Shown here: positions 1-8,179 of the stretch, piece by piece | How positions within the stretch are numbered: the first letter of the stretch is position 1 | How the letters are laid out: every line of letters starts with the position of its first letter | Origin: Pelagomonas calceolata | Lineage: Eukaryota; Sar; Pelagophyceae; Pelagomonadales; Pelagomonadaceae | Assembly (NCBI GenBank): GCA_918797485.1 | Contig: CAKKNE010000001.1 | Span: 4,960,001 to 5,024,000, forward strand | Reading direction: 5' to 3' | Length of the DNA stretch: 64,000 bases | Program-made: the position numbers and the translations under genes | The notes under the pieces: generated by a model | Database searches by the model: none | What the model saw: only the letters and a program-made list of their open reading frames with translations | Told to the model about the DNA's origin: nothing

Positions 1-486
1 CGCGGAGAACTTGCGGCCGCAGACGGCGCAGGGCAGCAGGCCGCCCGGCGCCGCGGCGGTGGTGGAGAACGCTGTCGTTTCAGCGGGCGGTTCCCACCGC
101 TTCGTGCGCGACGCGGGCCGCGGCGCCTTCGGCTTGAACTGCGTCCGGAAGGCGGCGGCGGCGGCCTGGCGCGGCGAGTCGTGTTGCGTGGGGCCGGACC
201 ACGACGCGCGCTCGCGCGGCGGCCGGGCCCGCGAGATGGGCAGCGACAGCGCGCGCGCGGCGTTCGCCGTGTCCCCGTTCCACGACCGCCGGTGGAGCGC
301 CGCCTTCCGCGGGGCGCGGCACTTCTCGAGGTGCTCCTCGAGCTCGCCTTGTAAGACCGGCTTGTCGCAGCGCGGGCAGGGCACCTCGACGGACGCCCAC
401 TTGCGCTGGCACTGGGGCAGGTGGATTTTGAGGGAGTGAGGAAAGTACCTTTTCCCGCAGATGGGGCAGCCCACGTCGTTGGGCAT
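1..486 (-). CDS. C2HC/C3H-type zinc-finger protein (ZC2HC1-like), 3' end outside the window
   Basis: The minus strand is open from an ATG at 486 to the window edge, 162 codons without a stop. Two Cys-rich units are clear near the start: CPICGKRYFPHSLKIHLPQC (residues ~7-26), then one with CPRC...HLEKC spacing (~37-56). A third begins at the edge with CAVCGRKF. The C-x2-C-x12-H-x3/4-C spacing is that of the zf-C2HC_2 fingers of ZC2HC1/ZNF474 proteins, many of which are linked to cilia. Between fingers the chain is basic and Pro/Ala-rich. It is divergent from the gene at 720 and shares a ~230 bp promoter region holding one copy of the recurrent GCTAG motif. The family call is solid from the finger pattern; the cellular role is inference. 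Confidence 0.8.
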   Translation of the reverse strand, partial: MPNDVGCPICGKRYFPHSLKIHLPQCQRKWASVEVPCPRCDKPVLQGELEEHLEKCRAPRKAALHRRSWNGDTANAARALSLPISRARPPRERASWSGPTQHDSPRQAAAAAFRTQFKPKAPRPASRTKRWEPPAETTAFSTTAAAPGGLLPCAVCGRKFSA

Positions 487-719
487 CGTTTGCGGCCTCC
501 CCGGCGTGACCCGGGCGTCAGGGGCCGGTCTCGGAGGCAAAGCAGGGCGCTGCTCGTTTGTGTTTGCTAGCGTGTTACACACTTAGTCACAGCGCCTTTT
601 GCTCTCGGGACCTGTGAGCCGTCTCCCTGGCACCAGACGCAGCCCAAACTGCGCGCGAGGCTCGCCCCAACCCCAGGCTCCGGCACGCGCTCGCTGCCCC
701 GCGCAGTCCACTCCCAATA
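487..719. promoter_or_regulatory. Divergent promoter region between C2HC gene and gene at 720
   Basis: 233 bp separate the two start codons. A copy of the recurrent motif lies at about 565-588 (GCTAGCGTGTTACA followed by CACTTAG), 79 bp before the minus ATG and 132 bp before the plus ATG. This is the least well preserved copy on its right side. No TATA box was recognised. Confidence 0.5.
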
Positions 720-1400
720 ATGGGCCATCCTCCCCTGGAGCCGCCGCCCACCAAAGCCAGCGTCGCGCGCGCGGACGCCAAGAAGGCGCCCTGGCTCCTC
801 CCGCAGAACCAGGTCGAGGCCACGCACACGCCGCGCACAGATAAAGTCGAGAACGGCTACGGGCTCCCGACGACGTTATACAGCATCACGCACCTCGGCC
901 ACGCCGACTTTAGCACCGCGGCCACGAAGGGCCGCGTGCAAGAAAAAGCCTGCTTCGTCAACAAGCGCTTCCACAACCCGTCGCGCAAGAACCTGCACAT
1001 GCAGGTCGCGTACCCGGAAACGATCGCGAAATTGCAGCCCCTGCAGGGCGACCTCTCGCGCGCCGTCACGCCGCCGCAGCTCAAGGAGATGGACCCGACG
1101 AAGCGCAAGACGCGCGGCGAGGAGCGCCAGATTCCCTACGAGGAGACGAACCCCGCCGACACGCGGATGCGGTATGGTTTGACGCTGAAAACGAAGGACG
1201 ACCGAGAAAGGAACAAGCGCGAGATGAACCGCTGCCAGATCGATTTTAGTTCCGAGCCGCACTTCTCGCCGCGGGGCCGGCCGACGTCGGCGCCCTGGGG
1301 CACGGATGGCAACCTCGACGCGGCGCGCGACCCGCCGGCGCAGCGGCCCGCGCCGTTCTACGACGGCGACGACACGAGCATGCGGCTTCGTGCGACTTAG
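720..1400 (+). CDS. Hypothetical protein, 226 aa, basic and Pro-rich
   Basis: ATG at 720, TAG at 1398-1400. The product is hydrophilic with no membrane segment or signal peptide. Near residues 45-95 is a segment with GYGLPTTLYSITHLGH and a basic stretch ending RFHNPSRKNLHM. The C-terminal third is rich in Arg, Pro and Asp. Codon use is strongly GC3, like its neighbours, which supports a real gene. It pairs divergently with the C2HC zinc-finger gene, so the two may be co-expressed; the partner's family is often ciliary, but nothing in this sequence proves that role. I do not recognise a family. The gene converges on the ankyrin-kinase gene 83 bp downstream. Confidence 0.7.
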   Translation: MGHPPLEPPPTKASVARADAKKAPWLLPQNQVEATHTPRTDKVENGYGLPTTLYSITHLGHADFSTAATKGRVQEKACFVNKRFHNPSRKNLHMQVAYPETIAKLQPLQGDLSRAVTPPQLKEMDPTKRKTRGEERQIPYEETNPADTRMRYGLTLKTKDDRERNKREMNRCQIDFSSEPHFSPRGRPTSAPWGTDGNLDAARDPPAQRPAPFYDGDDTSMRLRAT

Positions 1401-1483
1401 CGCGCGTGCATTGTATTAACCTCGAAGATTAGTATACTTGTAGAAGGTTTAGAAGGGTCACGCGAAGGAACGTTCGGTGCAGA

Positions 1484-4400
1484 TTAATTGGTATTGTCGT
1501 CGTGCACGCGCCCGTCCCATCGCGGCCACTCGCCGATCGAGTTCCTGAACCATCCGCAGCGCGGGCACGCATTATTGATGCGACCAGGACCGCGCTGCTC
1601 GCCGTGGTGCGTCCGAAGATTATTGCATGCCATGTGGTCGATGGGTCCGAAACCGCAACCACCGCACTGGCGCGCGTTGGGAAAGTCGCGCCGGAGCGCC
1701 TCCACCAGCGCCTGACGATCGCGCTCAGCCTGGCGTCGAGCACGCGCGGCCTCCTCCTCTTCTGCGAACTGGTTTTCCTCCGCCTGGAGGCGTTCCGCAA
1801 AAATTCGATCCTCCGTCTCCCTCACAGCACGCGTAATTCGCTCCTGCGCCTCCGCAAAGATGCGGTCTTCGACGGTCCTGTCCTGTGCCGCGCGGTACGC
1901 CTCAAATACTGCCGGCGCGAGGCACCTTGCAAGCGTCCGGTCGGAATAGTCCGAGCCGCAGCCACCAGGTCCACCGTAACTTGCACACCGAATGCGCCCG
2001 CCGCGTTGGCGATGGGCGGCGAGCCGGTCGTTATCCTCGCTTACTACCTCGAGTTCGCGAGCGACGTGCCCCGATAGGCAGTCGGCGCAGATAGAATGGT
2101 CGCCGCCGCACGAGCCGCCACCCGCTGCATCAAAGTCGTCAAAACATACCACACACTGCTGCTGCTGCGAGGCTCTCGCGGCTGCCGCCACTACGCCGGT
2201 CATCCTTAGCGCCTCGAACTGGCGGCGCACGTCGGCGAGCATCGCCTCCTCGGCCGTCGGCGCGCAGTGTTCGCGGGCGAGCCCCACGAGCCTTTGAAGC
2301 ACGGAACTCATGTCGCAGCGTCGCCTGACCTTATCTAGACAGCTAGTACCCAACGACGAGAGCTCCTCTTTGGCTGCGGCCGGCCACTCACCCGCTCGCT
2401 CGTCGAAGGCCTCCGCCAGGTTGAACTCGTCTTCATCTTCGTCGACGTAATTGGCCAGATCGTCAGGCCTATTTTGGATCTTGCCCATGATGACCTCGAG
2501 GAGCAGAACGCCAAACGAGTAGACCTCCGACTTTTCTCCGTATTGGCCGCTATTCACGTACTTGGGACACATGTATCCAGTCGTGCCGAGTGCGCCGCCA
2601 GTTGCGGTGAGCATCGTCTTCATGCGACGTGGATCATCCTTCGGGATGAACAGCGCGAGGCCGCAGTCGATGAGTTTTGGCTCGAGCGCAGCCGTCAGTA
2701 CGACGTTGGCAGCCTTGACGTCGCGGTGAAAGCACCTATCTCCACCGCCTCCACGGTGCATAAAATGGAGCGCCTTGGCGACGCCAGAGAGCAGGCGGAC
2801 GCGAACACGCCAGGTCAGCTCCTCCGCGCGTGCGTCGTCGCTCAGCGCGACGTCGAGCGCTCCAACAGCGGCGAGCTCGTACACGAGGTACCGCTCGCTG
2901 CTCCTATCGGGCGCGCAAAAGCCCACGAGACGCACGATGTGTGGATGTCGGAATCGCGACAACGCCCGAACTTCGCGATGTGCCGCGCGCTGTGCCCCGG
3001 CCAGCGCCGCCGGGTCCGCGCTCGGCTCCCGCAGCGCCGGGCTTAGGCGCTTGACCGCGAATCGTTCGGACGTCGCCGAGTCGACGAATGCGAAGACCTC
3101 GCCGAAGGCTCCCTCGCCGAGCTTGCGCGAGTCGGCAAAGTTGAGCGTGCAGCTGCGAAGGCGAGCGACGTCGAACTCCTCGAGGTCGGACGAGGCAGCG
3201 GCCCGCAGCGACTGCGGTCGCGGCGGCAGGGCCGGCAATCGCGGCGGCAGGGCCGGCGGTTCTCGTTGCGGAAGGTCATTCTTTTCCTCCGGCGCCCCGG
3301 CCGGCGCTTGGTCGGCCGCGTCGTCGGCGCAGCCCTCGGGCACAGGACTTAGGCGGGGGTCGAGCAGCTTGACGATGGCCGAGTGGCCTTTGCTTTTTGC
3401 GATGGACAGCGGCGTCGATCCGCCCTTCGTCGCCCGATCGGCCTTCGCGCCTCTATCTAACAATAGTCGCGCCGCGTCGACGTGGCCCTCCTGGCAGGCG
3501 ATGTACAGCGGCGTCCGACCGTTCTCCTTCCTCCGGTCGACCTCCGCGCCTTTGTCCATCAGCAGCCGCGCCACGTCGATGTGGCCGTTCTGGCAGGCGA
3601 TGTACAGCGGCGTCGCGCCGTCCTCCGTCGCCCGGTCGACCTCCGCACCTTTGTCCAGCAGCAGCCGCGCCGCGTCGACGTGGCCGTTAAAGCAGGCGGC
3701 GTACAGCGGCGTCGCGCCGTCCTCCGTCGCCCGGTCGACCGCCGCGCCTTTCTCCAGCAGCAGCCGCGCCGCGTCGACGTGGCCATTCACGCAGGCGGCA
3801 AACAGCGGCGTCGCTCCATTGTTCATCGCCCTGTTGACCGCCGCGCCTTTGTCTAGCAACAGACGCGCCGCATCGACGAGGCCGTTGTGGCAGGCGATGA
3901 GCAGCGGCGTCGCGCCGTTAAAACTCAACCCTGATGCTGCCCGGTCGACCTCAGCGCCGCTGTCCAGCAGCAGCCGCGCCGCGTCGACGTGGCCGTTCTC
4001 GCAGGCGATGTGCAGCGCCGTTCTACCTTGAGCGTTCGTCGGCGAATTGGCGTCGGCTCCGCGGTCTAGCCACGCTTGCACGATGTCGCTTCTCCCTTCC
4101 TTGCACGCATCGAATAGAGACATGGAGGCCATATCGGCGGACGCGACGCAGCGGCGGACTCGGAGGAGCGCGACGACGGCCGAGTGGTCGTTTTTCTTCG
4201 CGATGGACAGTGGCGTGTTTCCATTCCTCGTCGCCCGATTGCCCTTGGCACCCTTGTCCAGCAGCAGCCGCGCCACGTCGACGTGGCCGTTCCCGCAGGC
4301 AACGTACAGCGGCGTCTGGCCTTCGTACAGTCCCTCTGATACTGGCCCATCGACCTCTGCGCCGTTGCCCAGCAACAGCCGCGCCAAGTCGACTTGGCCC

Positions 4401-4654
4401 TTCGCGCAGGCGGCGAACAACGGCGTCCGACCGTCCACGTCCGCCTGGTCGACCTCCGCGCCTTGCTCCAGCAACAACCGCGCCGCTTCGCGGTGGTCGT
4501 TCTGGCAGGCGATGAACAGCGGCGTTTCACCCCACGTATTTGCCCAGTCGACCTCCGCGCCTTTGTTCAGCCACGCCTGCACGACGTCGGTTCTCCCTTC
4601 CTTGCACGCATCAAATAGAGACGCGCCGCGGGCTCTAGCTTCACCGGGCGCCAT
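1484..4654 (-). CDS. Ankyrin-repeat / protein kinase / RING-IBR-like fusion protein, 1056 aa
   Basis: Start chosen at the ATG at 4654 (MAPGEARARG); the frame stays open upstream but would overlap the next gene and has no ATG there. Residues ~10-430 are ankyrin repeats in two blocks, each opening with SLFDACKEGR, so the block was duplicated. Residues ~505-770 form a protein kinase: glycine loop LGEGAFGEV (~512), AVKRL lysine, catalytic HRDVKAAN (~640), then DCG where DFG is usual, and GTTGYMCP. Residues ~830-900 carry CVVC...H..C..C Cys/His spacing of a RING, followed by a charged coil and a last Cys-rich patch (GGCGFGPIDHMACNN ... CPRCGW, ~994-1035) resembling the IBR/RING2 part of RBR ubiquitin ligases. 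A joint kinase and ubiquitin-ligase scaffold is inference. Confidence 0.85.
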   Translation of the reverse strand: MAPGEARARGASLFDACKEGRTDVVQAWLNKGAEVDWANTWGETPLFIACQNDHREAARLLLEQGAEVDQADVDGRTPLFAACAKGQVDLARLLLGNGAEVDGPVSEGLYEGQTPLYVACGNGHVDVARLLLDKGAKGNRATRNGNTPLSIAKKNDHSAVVALLRVRRCVASADMASMSLFDACKEGRSDIVQAWLDRGADANSPTNAQGRTALHIACENGHVDAARLLLDSGAEVDRAASGLSFNGATPLLIACHNGLVDAARLLLDKGAAVNRAMNNGATPLFAACVNGHVDAARLLLEKGAAVDRATEDGATPLYAACFNGHVDAARLLLDKGAEVDRATEDGATPLYIACQNGHIDVARLLMDKGAEVDRRKENGRTPLYIACQEGHVDAARLLLDRGAKADRATKGGSTPLSIAKSKGHSAIVKLLDPRLSPVPEGCADDAADQAPAGAPEEKNDLPQREPPALPPRLPALPPRPQSLRAAASSDLEEFDVARLRSCTLNFADSRKLGEGAFGEVFAFVDSATSERFAVKRLSPALREPSADPAALAGAQRAAHREVRALSRFRHPHIVRLVGFCAPDRSSERYLVYELAAVGALDVALSDDARAEELTWRVRVRLLSGVAKALHFMHRGGGGDRCFHRDVKAANVVLTAALEPKLIDCGLALFIPKDDPRRMKTMLTATGGALGTTGYMCPKYVNSGQYGEKSEVYSFGVLLLEVIMGKIQNRPDDLANYVDEDEDEFNLAEAFDERAGEWPAAAKEELSSLGTSCLDKVRRRCDMSSVLQRLVGLAREHCAPTAEEAMLADVRRQFEALRMTGVVAAAARASQQQQCVVCFDDFDAAGGGSCGGDHSICADCLSGHVARELEVVSEDNDRLAAHRQRGGRIRCASYGGPGGCGSDYSDRTLARCLAPAVFEAYRAAQDRTVEDRIFAEAQERITRAVRETEDRIFAERLQAEENQFAEEEEAARARRQAERDRQALVEALRRDFPNARQCGGCGFGPIDHMACNNLRTHHGEQRGPGRINNACPRCGWFRNSIGEWPRWDGRVHDDNTN
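3390..4620. repeat. Tandem ~99-bp ankyrin-coding repeats
   Basis: Within the ankyrin-kinase gene the DNA repeats with a period of about 99 bp (33 codons). The best conserved units, around 3560-3800, share long near-identical stretches (GCCGCGTCGACGTGGCC and similar). Low divergence in the second block suggests recent unit duplication or gene conversion. Long open frames on the opposite strand here come from the repeat composition. Confidence 0.75.
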
Positions 4655-4940
4655 GCCCAGAATCGAAGAGATGGGGCCGACGACGGCCGATCTGCTGCCG
4701 ATCGAAAAGCAGCTGCCGATCTCACGCTGCCGACGAGGGCTGCGGCGACGGCACCCAACGGGACAGCGACGCAACAATCGCCCACCCGGCGGCGGAGTCC
4801 CGGTGCCCTCGCACGAGGGCAGCCGCACGCCTGGATCACGAGGTGTGAGTTCCCCTGCCGAGCGGTAATCGTGCGAGCGGCGGAGCAATCCGAACACTGG
4901 TAGAGCGGCAAAGACTACTACGGAAATACTTACTCTACGG

Positions 4941-5603
4941 CTAGAACGTGACCTGAGCGTCAGCGTCGCCAAGGTGGCCGCGCGGTGGCGGCGGAAGGTC
5001 AGATGGCGGCCCGGGCGGCGGCGGCATCGCCTCGGGGTCCGGCGGTGGCGGGTTATTGGTCCGTGGCTGGGCGATCCGGGCACGGCCGACGGGGCGCCGC
5101 CGCCGCGACGACGCCGCCACCGCCCGCTTGTACCGCGGCTTGAGCCCGAGCTCGCGGCGCACCGTCTCGATGCGAAAGAGCAGGTGCGCCAGCTTCTGGC
5201 CGTCTCCTTTGATTTCAGGGCGGTTCATCACGCGCCAGAGCGTGTCAGACCGCATGCAGCGCCGGCACAGCGCGAAGCGGCCCCGTTCGAAGCCCAAGAC
5301 GTTCGGCGGGTCGTTGATGACGACTTCCCCGAACTCGGAGCACTCGATACAAATGCTCAGCGCGTAGACTTTGGACCAGGGCAGCTGGCCGCGCGTCCGC
5401 GTGCCGGGCTGGCGCAGATTGTGCGAGGCGCACAGCTGCCGCCAGACCTGGGCGCCCGGCGACGCCGCCGTCGAATTGCGGTCGGACACGCGGGCGTGGA
5501 GGCGCTTATCTGTGCGTGCGATGTGTGCGAGGCTCTTGCCATCACACAGCTCGAACAACTTGAGGCAGCAGTCGTCGTTGAGCACGAGGTGCCAGGGGGC
5601 CAT
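4941..5603 (-). CDS. F-box-like protein, 220 aa, with Pro-rich tail
   Basis: ATG at 5603 (MAPWHLVLNDDC); the upstream in-frame extension lacks an ATG. Residues ~5-65 look like an F-box: LVLNDDCCLKLFELCDGKSL, AHIARTDKRLHARVSD and a WRQLC near the end. A Cys pair (CIEC) and a second (CRRCM) at residues ~95-130 could bind metal. The last ~60 residues are Arg-rich then Pro-rich low complexity. F-box proteins recruit substrates to SCF ubiquitin ligases; the assignment rests on pattern only. It lies 286 bp upstream of the ankyrin-kinase-RING gene on the same strand and is divergent from the ABC-F gene, with one copy of the GCTAG motif between them. Confidence 0.65.
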   Translation of the reverse strand: MAPWHLVLNDDCCLKLFELCDGKSLAHIARTDKRLHARVSDRNSTAASPGAQVWRQLCASHNLRQPGTRTRGQLPWSKVYALSICIECSEFGEVVINDPPNVLGFERGRFALCRRCMRSDTLWRVMNRPEIKGDGQKLAHLLFRIETVRRELGLKPRYKRAVAASSRRRRPVGRARIAQPRTNNPPPPDPEAMPPPPGPPSDLPPPPRGHLGDADAQVTF

Positions 5604-5691
5604 TGTTGGCGCGTCGTTGTTATCGTTTTGGCGGGTCCCAGGGTGCAATCGACGATAAATAGCGCAGCTCCAGCCGGTGGTGCTTGCGCTT

Positions 5692-5715
5692 GCTAGTGTG
5701 TTACAGCACGCTAGC
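5692..5715. promoter_or_regulatory. Recurrent GCTAG near-palindromic promoter motif (copy b)
   Basis: GCTAGTGTGTTACA, then GCAC, then GCTAGC, between the divergent F-box-like gene (ATG 89 bp away) and the ABC-F gene (ATG 136 bp away). It begins with GCTAG and ends with its complement CTAGC, like the other copies listed in the findings. Confidence 0.6.
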
Positions 5716-5850
5716 TCCAGCTTGCAAGTTGCCGTGTTGAGGCACCGCAGGCAATTTGCTTAAGGAATAGTGCAAAGCTTCTACGGCGCGTGCCAACAAC
5801 GTTGCAACGCCTGGCACTGCCTCCAGCCCACGATAGTGCAGCCAGGCAAC

Positions 5851-8160
5851 ATGCCCAAAAAGCCGAGCAGTGATGCGGCAAAAGCAGCAGGCAAAAAAGC
5901 AAGCAAAAACTCGAAAAAGGACGACGACGCAGCCGCGAAGCCCTCGAAGGCGTCGAAAAAAGCCGCTCGTGCTGCCGCCGAGGCCGAGCGGGCTCGCGCG
6001 GTAGAGTCGATGCTGGCGCCAGCGTCGGACGACGAGGCCGCGACGGACTCCGAGGGCGAGTGGACGACCGACAAGGCGGGCAACACCATCTCCAAAGCGG
6101 AGGCGCGCAAGAAGGAGGAAGAAGATGCTATGCGTGCCGCGGCAAAGAAGCGCCGCGCGGCCAAGGCGTCGGCGGCGCCGGCGGCGCCGGTCGACGAGGG
6201 CCGGCCCCAGTGGCTCGTGGACTACGACCGCGTCAAGGCGAAAGCTGAGGCCGGAGGCAAGCTTTCTGGCAAAGAGAAGAAGTTACTCAAGCGCGGCCAA
6301 GCCAGAGAAGCCGAAGAAGCGGAGCTGGGCCTCACGTCCGGCGGCGACGACACGCGCACGGTGGACGCGCGCTTGGAGGGCTTCTCGCTGAGCGTGCCTG
6401 GCGGCGCGACGCGCGCGGCCGACGACGCGAGCAAGGACGTCGTCGTGAAAGGCCTGAGCATCTCCGCCCCGGAGAAGCCTCTATTAGTGAACGCGGACCT
6501 CGCGCTCGTTGCTGGGAGGCGCTACGGCCTCGTCGGTGCGAACGGCCGCGGCAAGTCGACGTTGTTACGTTTCATCGCCGCGCGACGGTTGCCCGTGCCC
6601 CAGAGCGTCGACGTCTTACTCGTGGACCAAGAAGCTTCCTTTCAGGGCGCGTCTGTCTTGGAGGATGTGTTGGAGGCCGACACGACGCGCTCGTCGTTAC
6701 TCGCGGAGGAGGCGGCGCTGTGGAACGACATTGACAACGGCACCACCGCGGCGGCGGAGCGCCTCGCGGCGGTCTGCGACGAACTGGAAGCCATTGACGC
6801 GGACGCGGCCGAGGGGCGGGCGCAGGCGGTGCTCGCCGGGCTGGGGTTCACCGAGACCATGGTCGCCGGGCCCGCCTCGCGACTCTCGGGCGGCTGGCGC
6901 GTGCGCGCGGCGCTCGCGCGGGCGCTCTTCGCGCCGCCGTCGCTCCTCCTCCTCGACGAGCCGACGAACCACCTCGACCTGGACGCCGTGCTCTGGCTCG
7001 AGCGGTACATCACGGACCAGCTCCCGGCGTCGTCGACGCTGCTGACCGTGTCGCATGATCGAGGGTTTTTGGACGAGACGTCCACCGATCTCATCAACCT
7101 GAGCGACGACGGGGGTTTGGAGGCGCACCGCGGCGGCCTGGCCAAGCTCGACGCCGGCGCGAAGGCTAGGCTGGCCAAGCGGACCAAGGACTACGCGCTC
7201 CAACAGAAGGCGCTGAAGGAAGAAAGGGCGAAGCACCCCTCGCTGCGGGCCGAAAAATTGGAACAGAGAGTGCTGGACCGTCTCGGCGCGCCGCGGCTCG
7301 TCGAGAAGCCACGGGAATATGCCGTCCACTTCGACCTGAGGGCCCCGGACGACGCTCGGGCGGCCGCGGGCTGCGGTATTGATTTGCGGGGCGTGGCCTT
7401 CTCCTTCGGCGCGACGTCCACCGGCTTCAGCGGCTTCAGAGACCTCGATTTGAGCGTCGACGCCTCGACGCGGGCGGCGATCGTCGGAGCAAACGGCTCC
7501 GGCAAGAGTACGCTGCTGAAACTCATTGTGGGCGAACTCGAGCCGCAAACTGGAGAAGTGACGCGGGGGCGAAGACTCGTTCTAGGCTACTACGACCAGC
7601 ACTTCTCGGAGCTGCGGCAGTGCGCCCCGAAGGCGTCGGCCGTCGAGTTTCTTGTCGCGACGCACTCGTGCAAGACCGAAGAGGCCCGCAAGTACCTGGG
7701 CAAATTTGGTCTGGACAGCGCCAGACACGTCATGCCGGTGAGAGATCTATCAGGAGGTCAGAAGGCGCGCGTAGTCTTCGCGTCGCTGGCGCTGAAGCGG
7801 CCGCATCTGCTGGTGCTCGACGAGCCGACGAACCACTTGGACATTGAAAGTTGCGACGCGCTCGTCGAGGGGCTGAGCAGCTACGAGGGCGGGGTTTTAG
7901 CGGTAACGCACGACGCTGCCCTCGTCGAGGCGTTGTCGCGCGACGAGAACGGCGTCGAGCTCCCATTATTCGTGTGTCGCGACTCGAAAGTGTGCGTGGA
8001 GCGGGGCGGCTTCGCGAAGTATAGAAGGGACGTCGCCAAGGCGGCCGAACTTCGCGAGGCGAAGGCGCGAAAGCTCGCCGACGCCCGGGCGGCGAAGCGC
8101 GTCCAGGACCGCCGCGCGAAACTCGCGAAGGCGGCGAACAAACCTCCGAAGCCGCCCTAG
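5851..8160 (+). CDS. ABC-F family ATPase (GCN20/ABCF-like), 769 aa
   Basis: ATG at 5851 (MPKKPSSD), preceded by an open but less plausible 5' extension. Residues 1-130 are Lys/Ala/Asp-rich, as in eukaryotic ABCF1/ABCF4 N-termini. Two ABC domains follow with no membrane segments: Walker A GANGRGKST (~229), signature LSGGW (~343), Walker B LLLLDEPTNHLD (~365); then GANGSGKST (~545), LSGGQKARVVFASL (~632) and LVLDEPTNHLD (~653). The DEPTNHLD motif and tandem soluble domains define ABC-F proteins, which act on ribosomes in translation or its control. The C-terminal tail is a basic Ala/Arg/Lys helix. It converges with the next gene, stops 19 bp apart. Confidence 0.95.
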   Translation: MPKKPSSDAAKAAGKKASKNSKKDDDAAAKPSKASKKAARAAAEAERARAVESMLAPASDDEAATDSEGEWTTDKAGNTISKAEARKKEEEDAMRAAAKKRRAAKASAAPAAPVDEGRPQWLVDYDRVKAKAEAGGKLSGKEKKLLKRGQAREAEEAELGLTSGGDDTRTVDARLEGFSLSVPGGATRAADDASKDVVVKGLSISAPEKPLLVNADLALVAGRRYGLVGANGRGKSTLLRFIAARRLPVPQSVDVLLVDQEASFQGASVLEDVLEADTTRSSLLAEEAALWNDIDNGTTAAAERLAAVCDELEAIDADAAEGRAQAVLAGLGFTETMVAGPASRLSGGWRVRAALARALFAPPSLLLLDEPTNHLDLDAVLWLERYITDQLPASSTLLTVSHDRGFLDETSTDLINLSDDGGLEAHRGGLAKLDAGAKARLAKRTKDYALQQKALKEERAKHPSLRAEKLEQRVLDRLGAPRLVEKPREYAVHFDLRAPDDARAAAGCGIDLRGVAFSFGATSTGFSGFRDLDLSVDASTRAAIVGANGSGKSTLLKLIVGELEPQTGEVTRGRRLVLGYYDQHFSELRQCAPKASAVEFLVATHSCKTEEARKYLGKFGLDSARHVMPVRDLSGGQKARVVFASLALKRPHLLVLDEPTNHLDIESCDALVEGLSSYEGGVLAVTHDAALVEALSRDENGVELPLFVCRDSKVCVERGGFAKYRRDVAKAAELREAKARKLADARAAKRVQDRRAKLAKAANKPPKPP

Positions 8161-8179
8161 GTTTCATAAGTGATGTGTT

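Noticed and set aside
2775-4031. Long plus-strand open frame (418 codons) across the ankyrin region
   Set aside because: Antisense to a clear ankyrin/kinase frame; its length comes from the GC-rich 99-bp repeats and it contains no recognisable domain.
4655-5083. N-terminal extension of the ankyrin-kinase gene by 143 codons
   Set aside because: It has no ATG start, would overlap the end of the F-box-like gene, and is Arg-rich without domain features.
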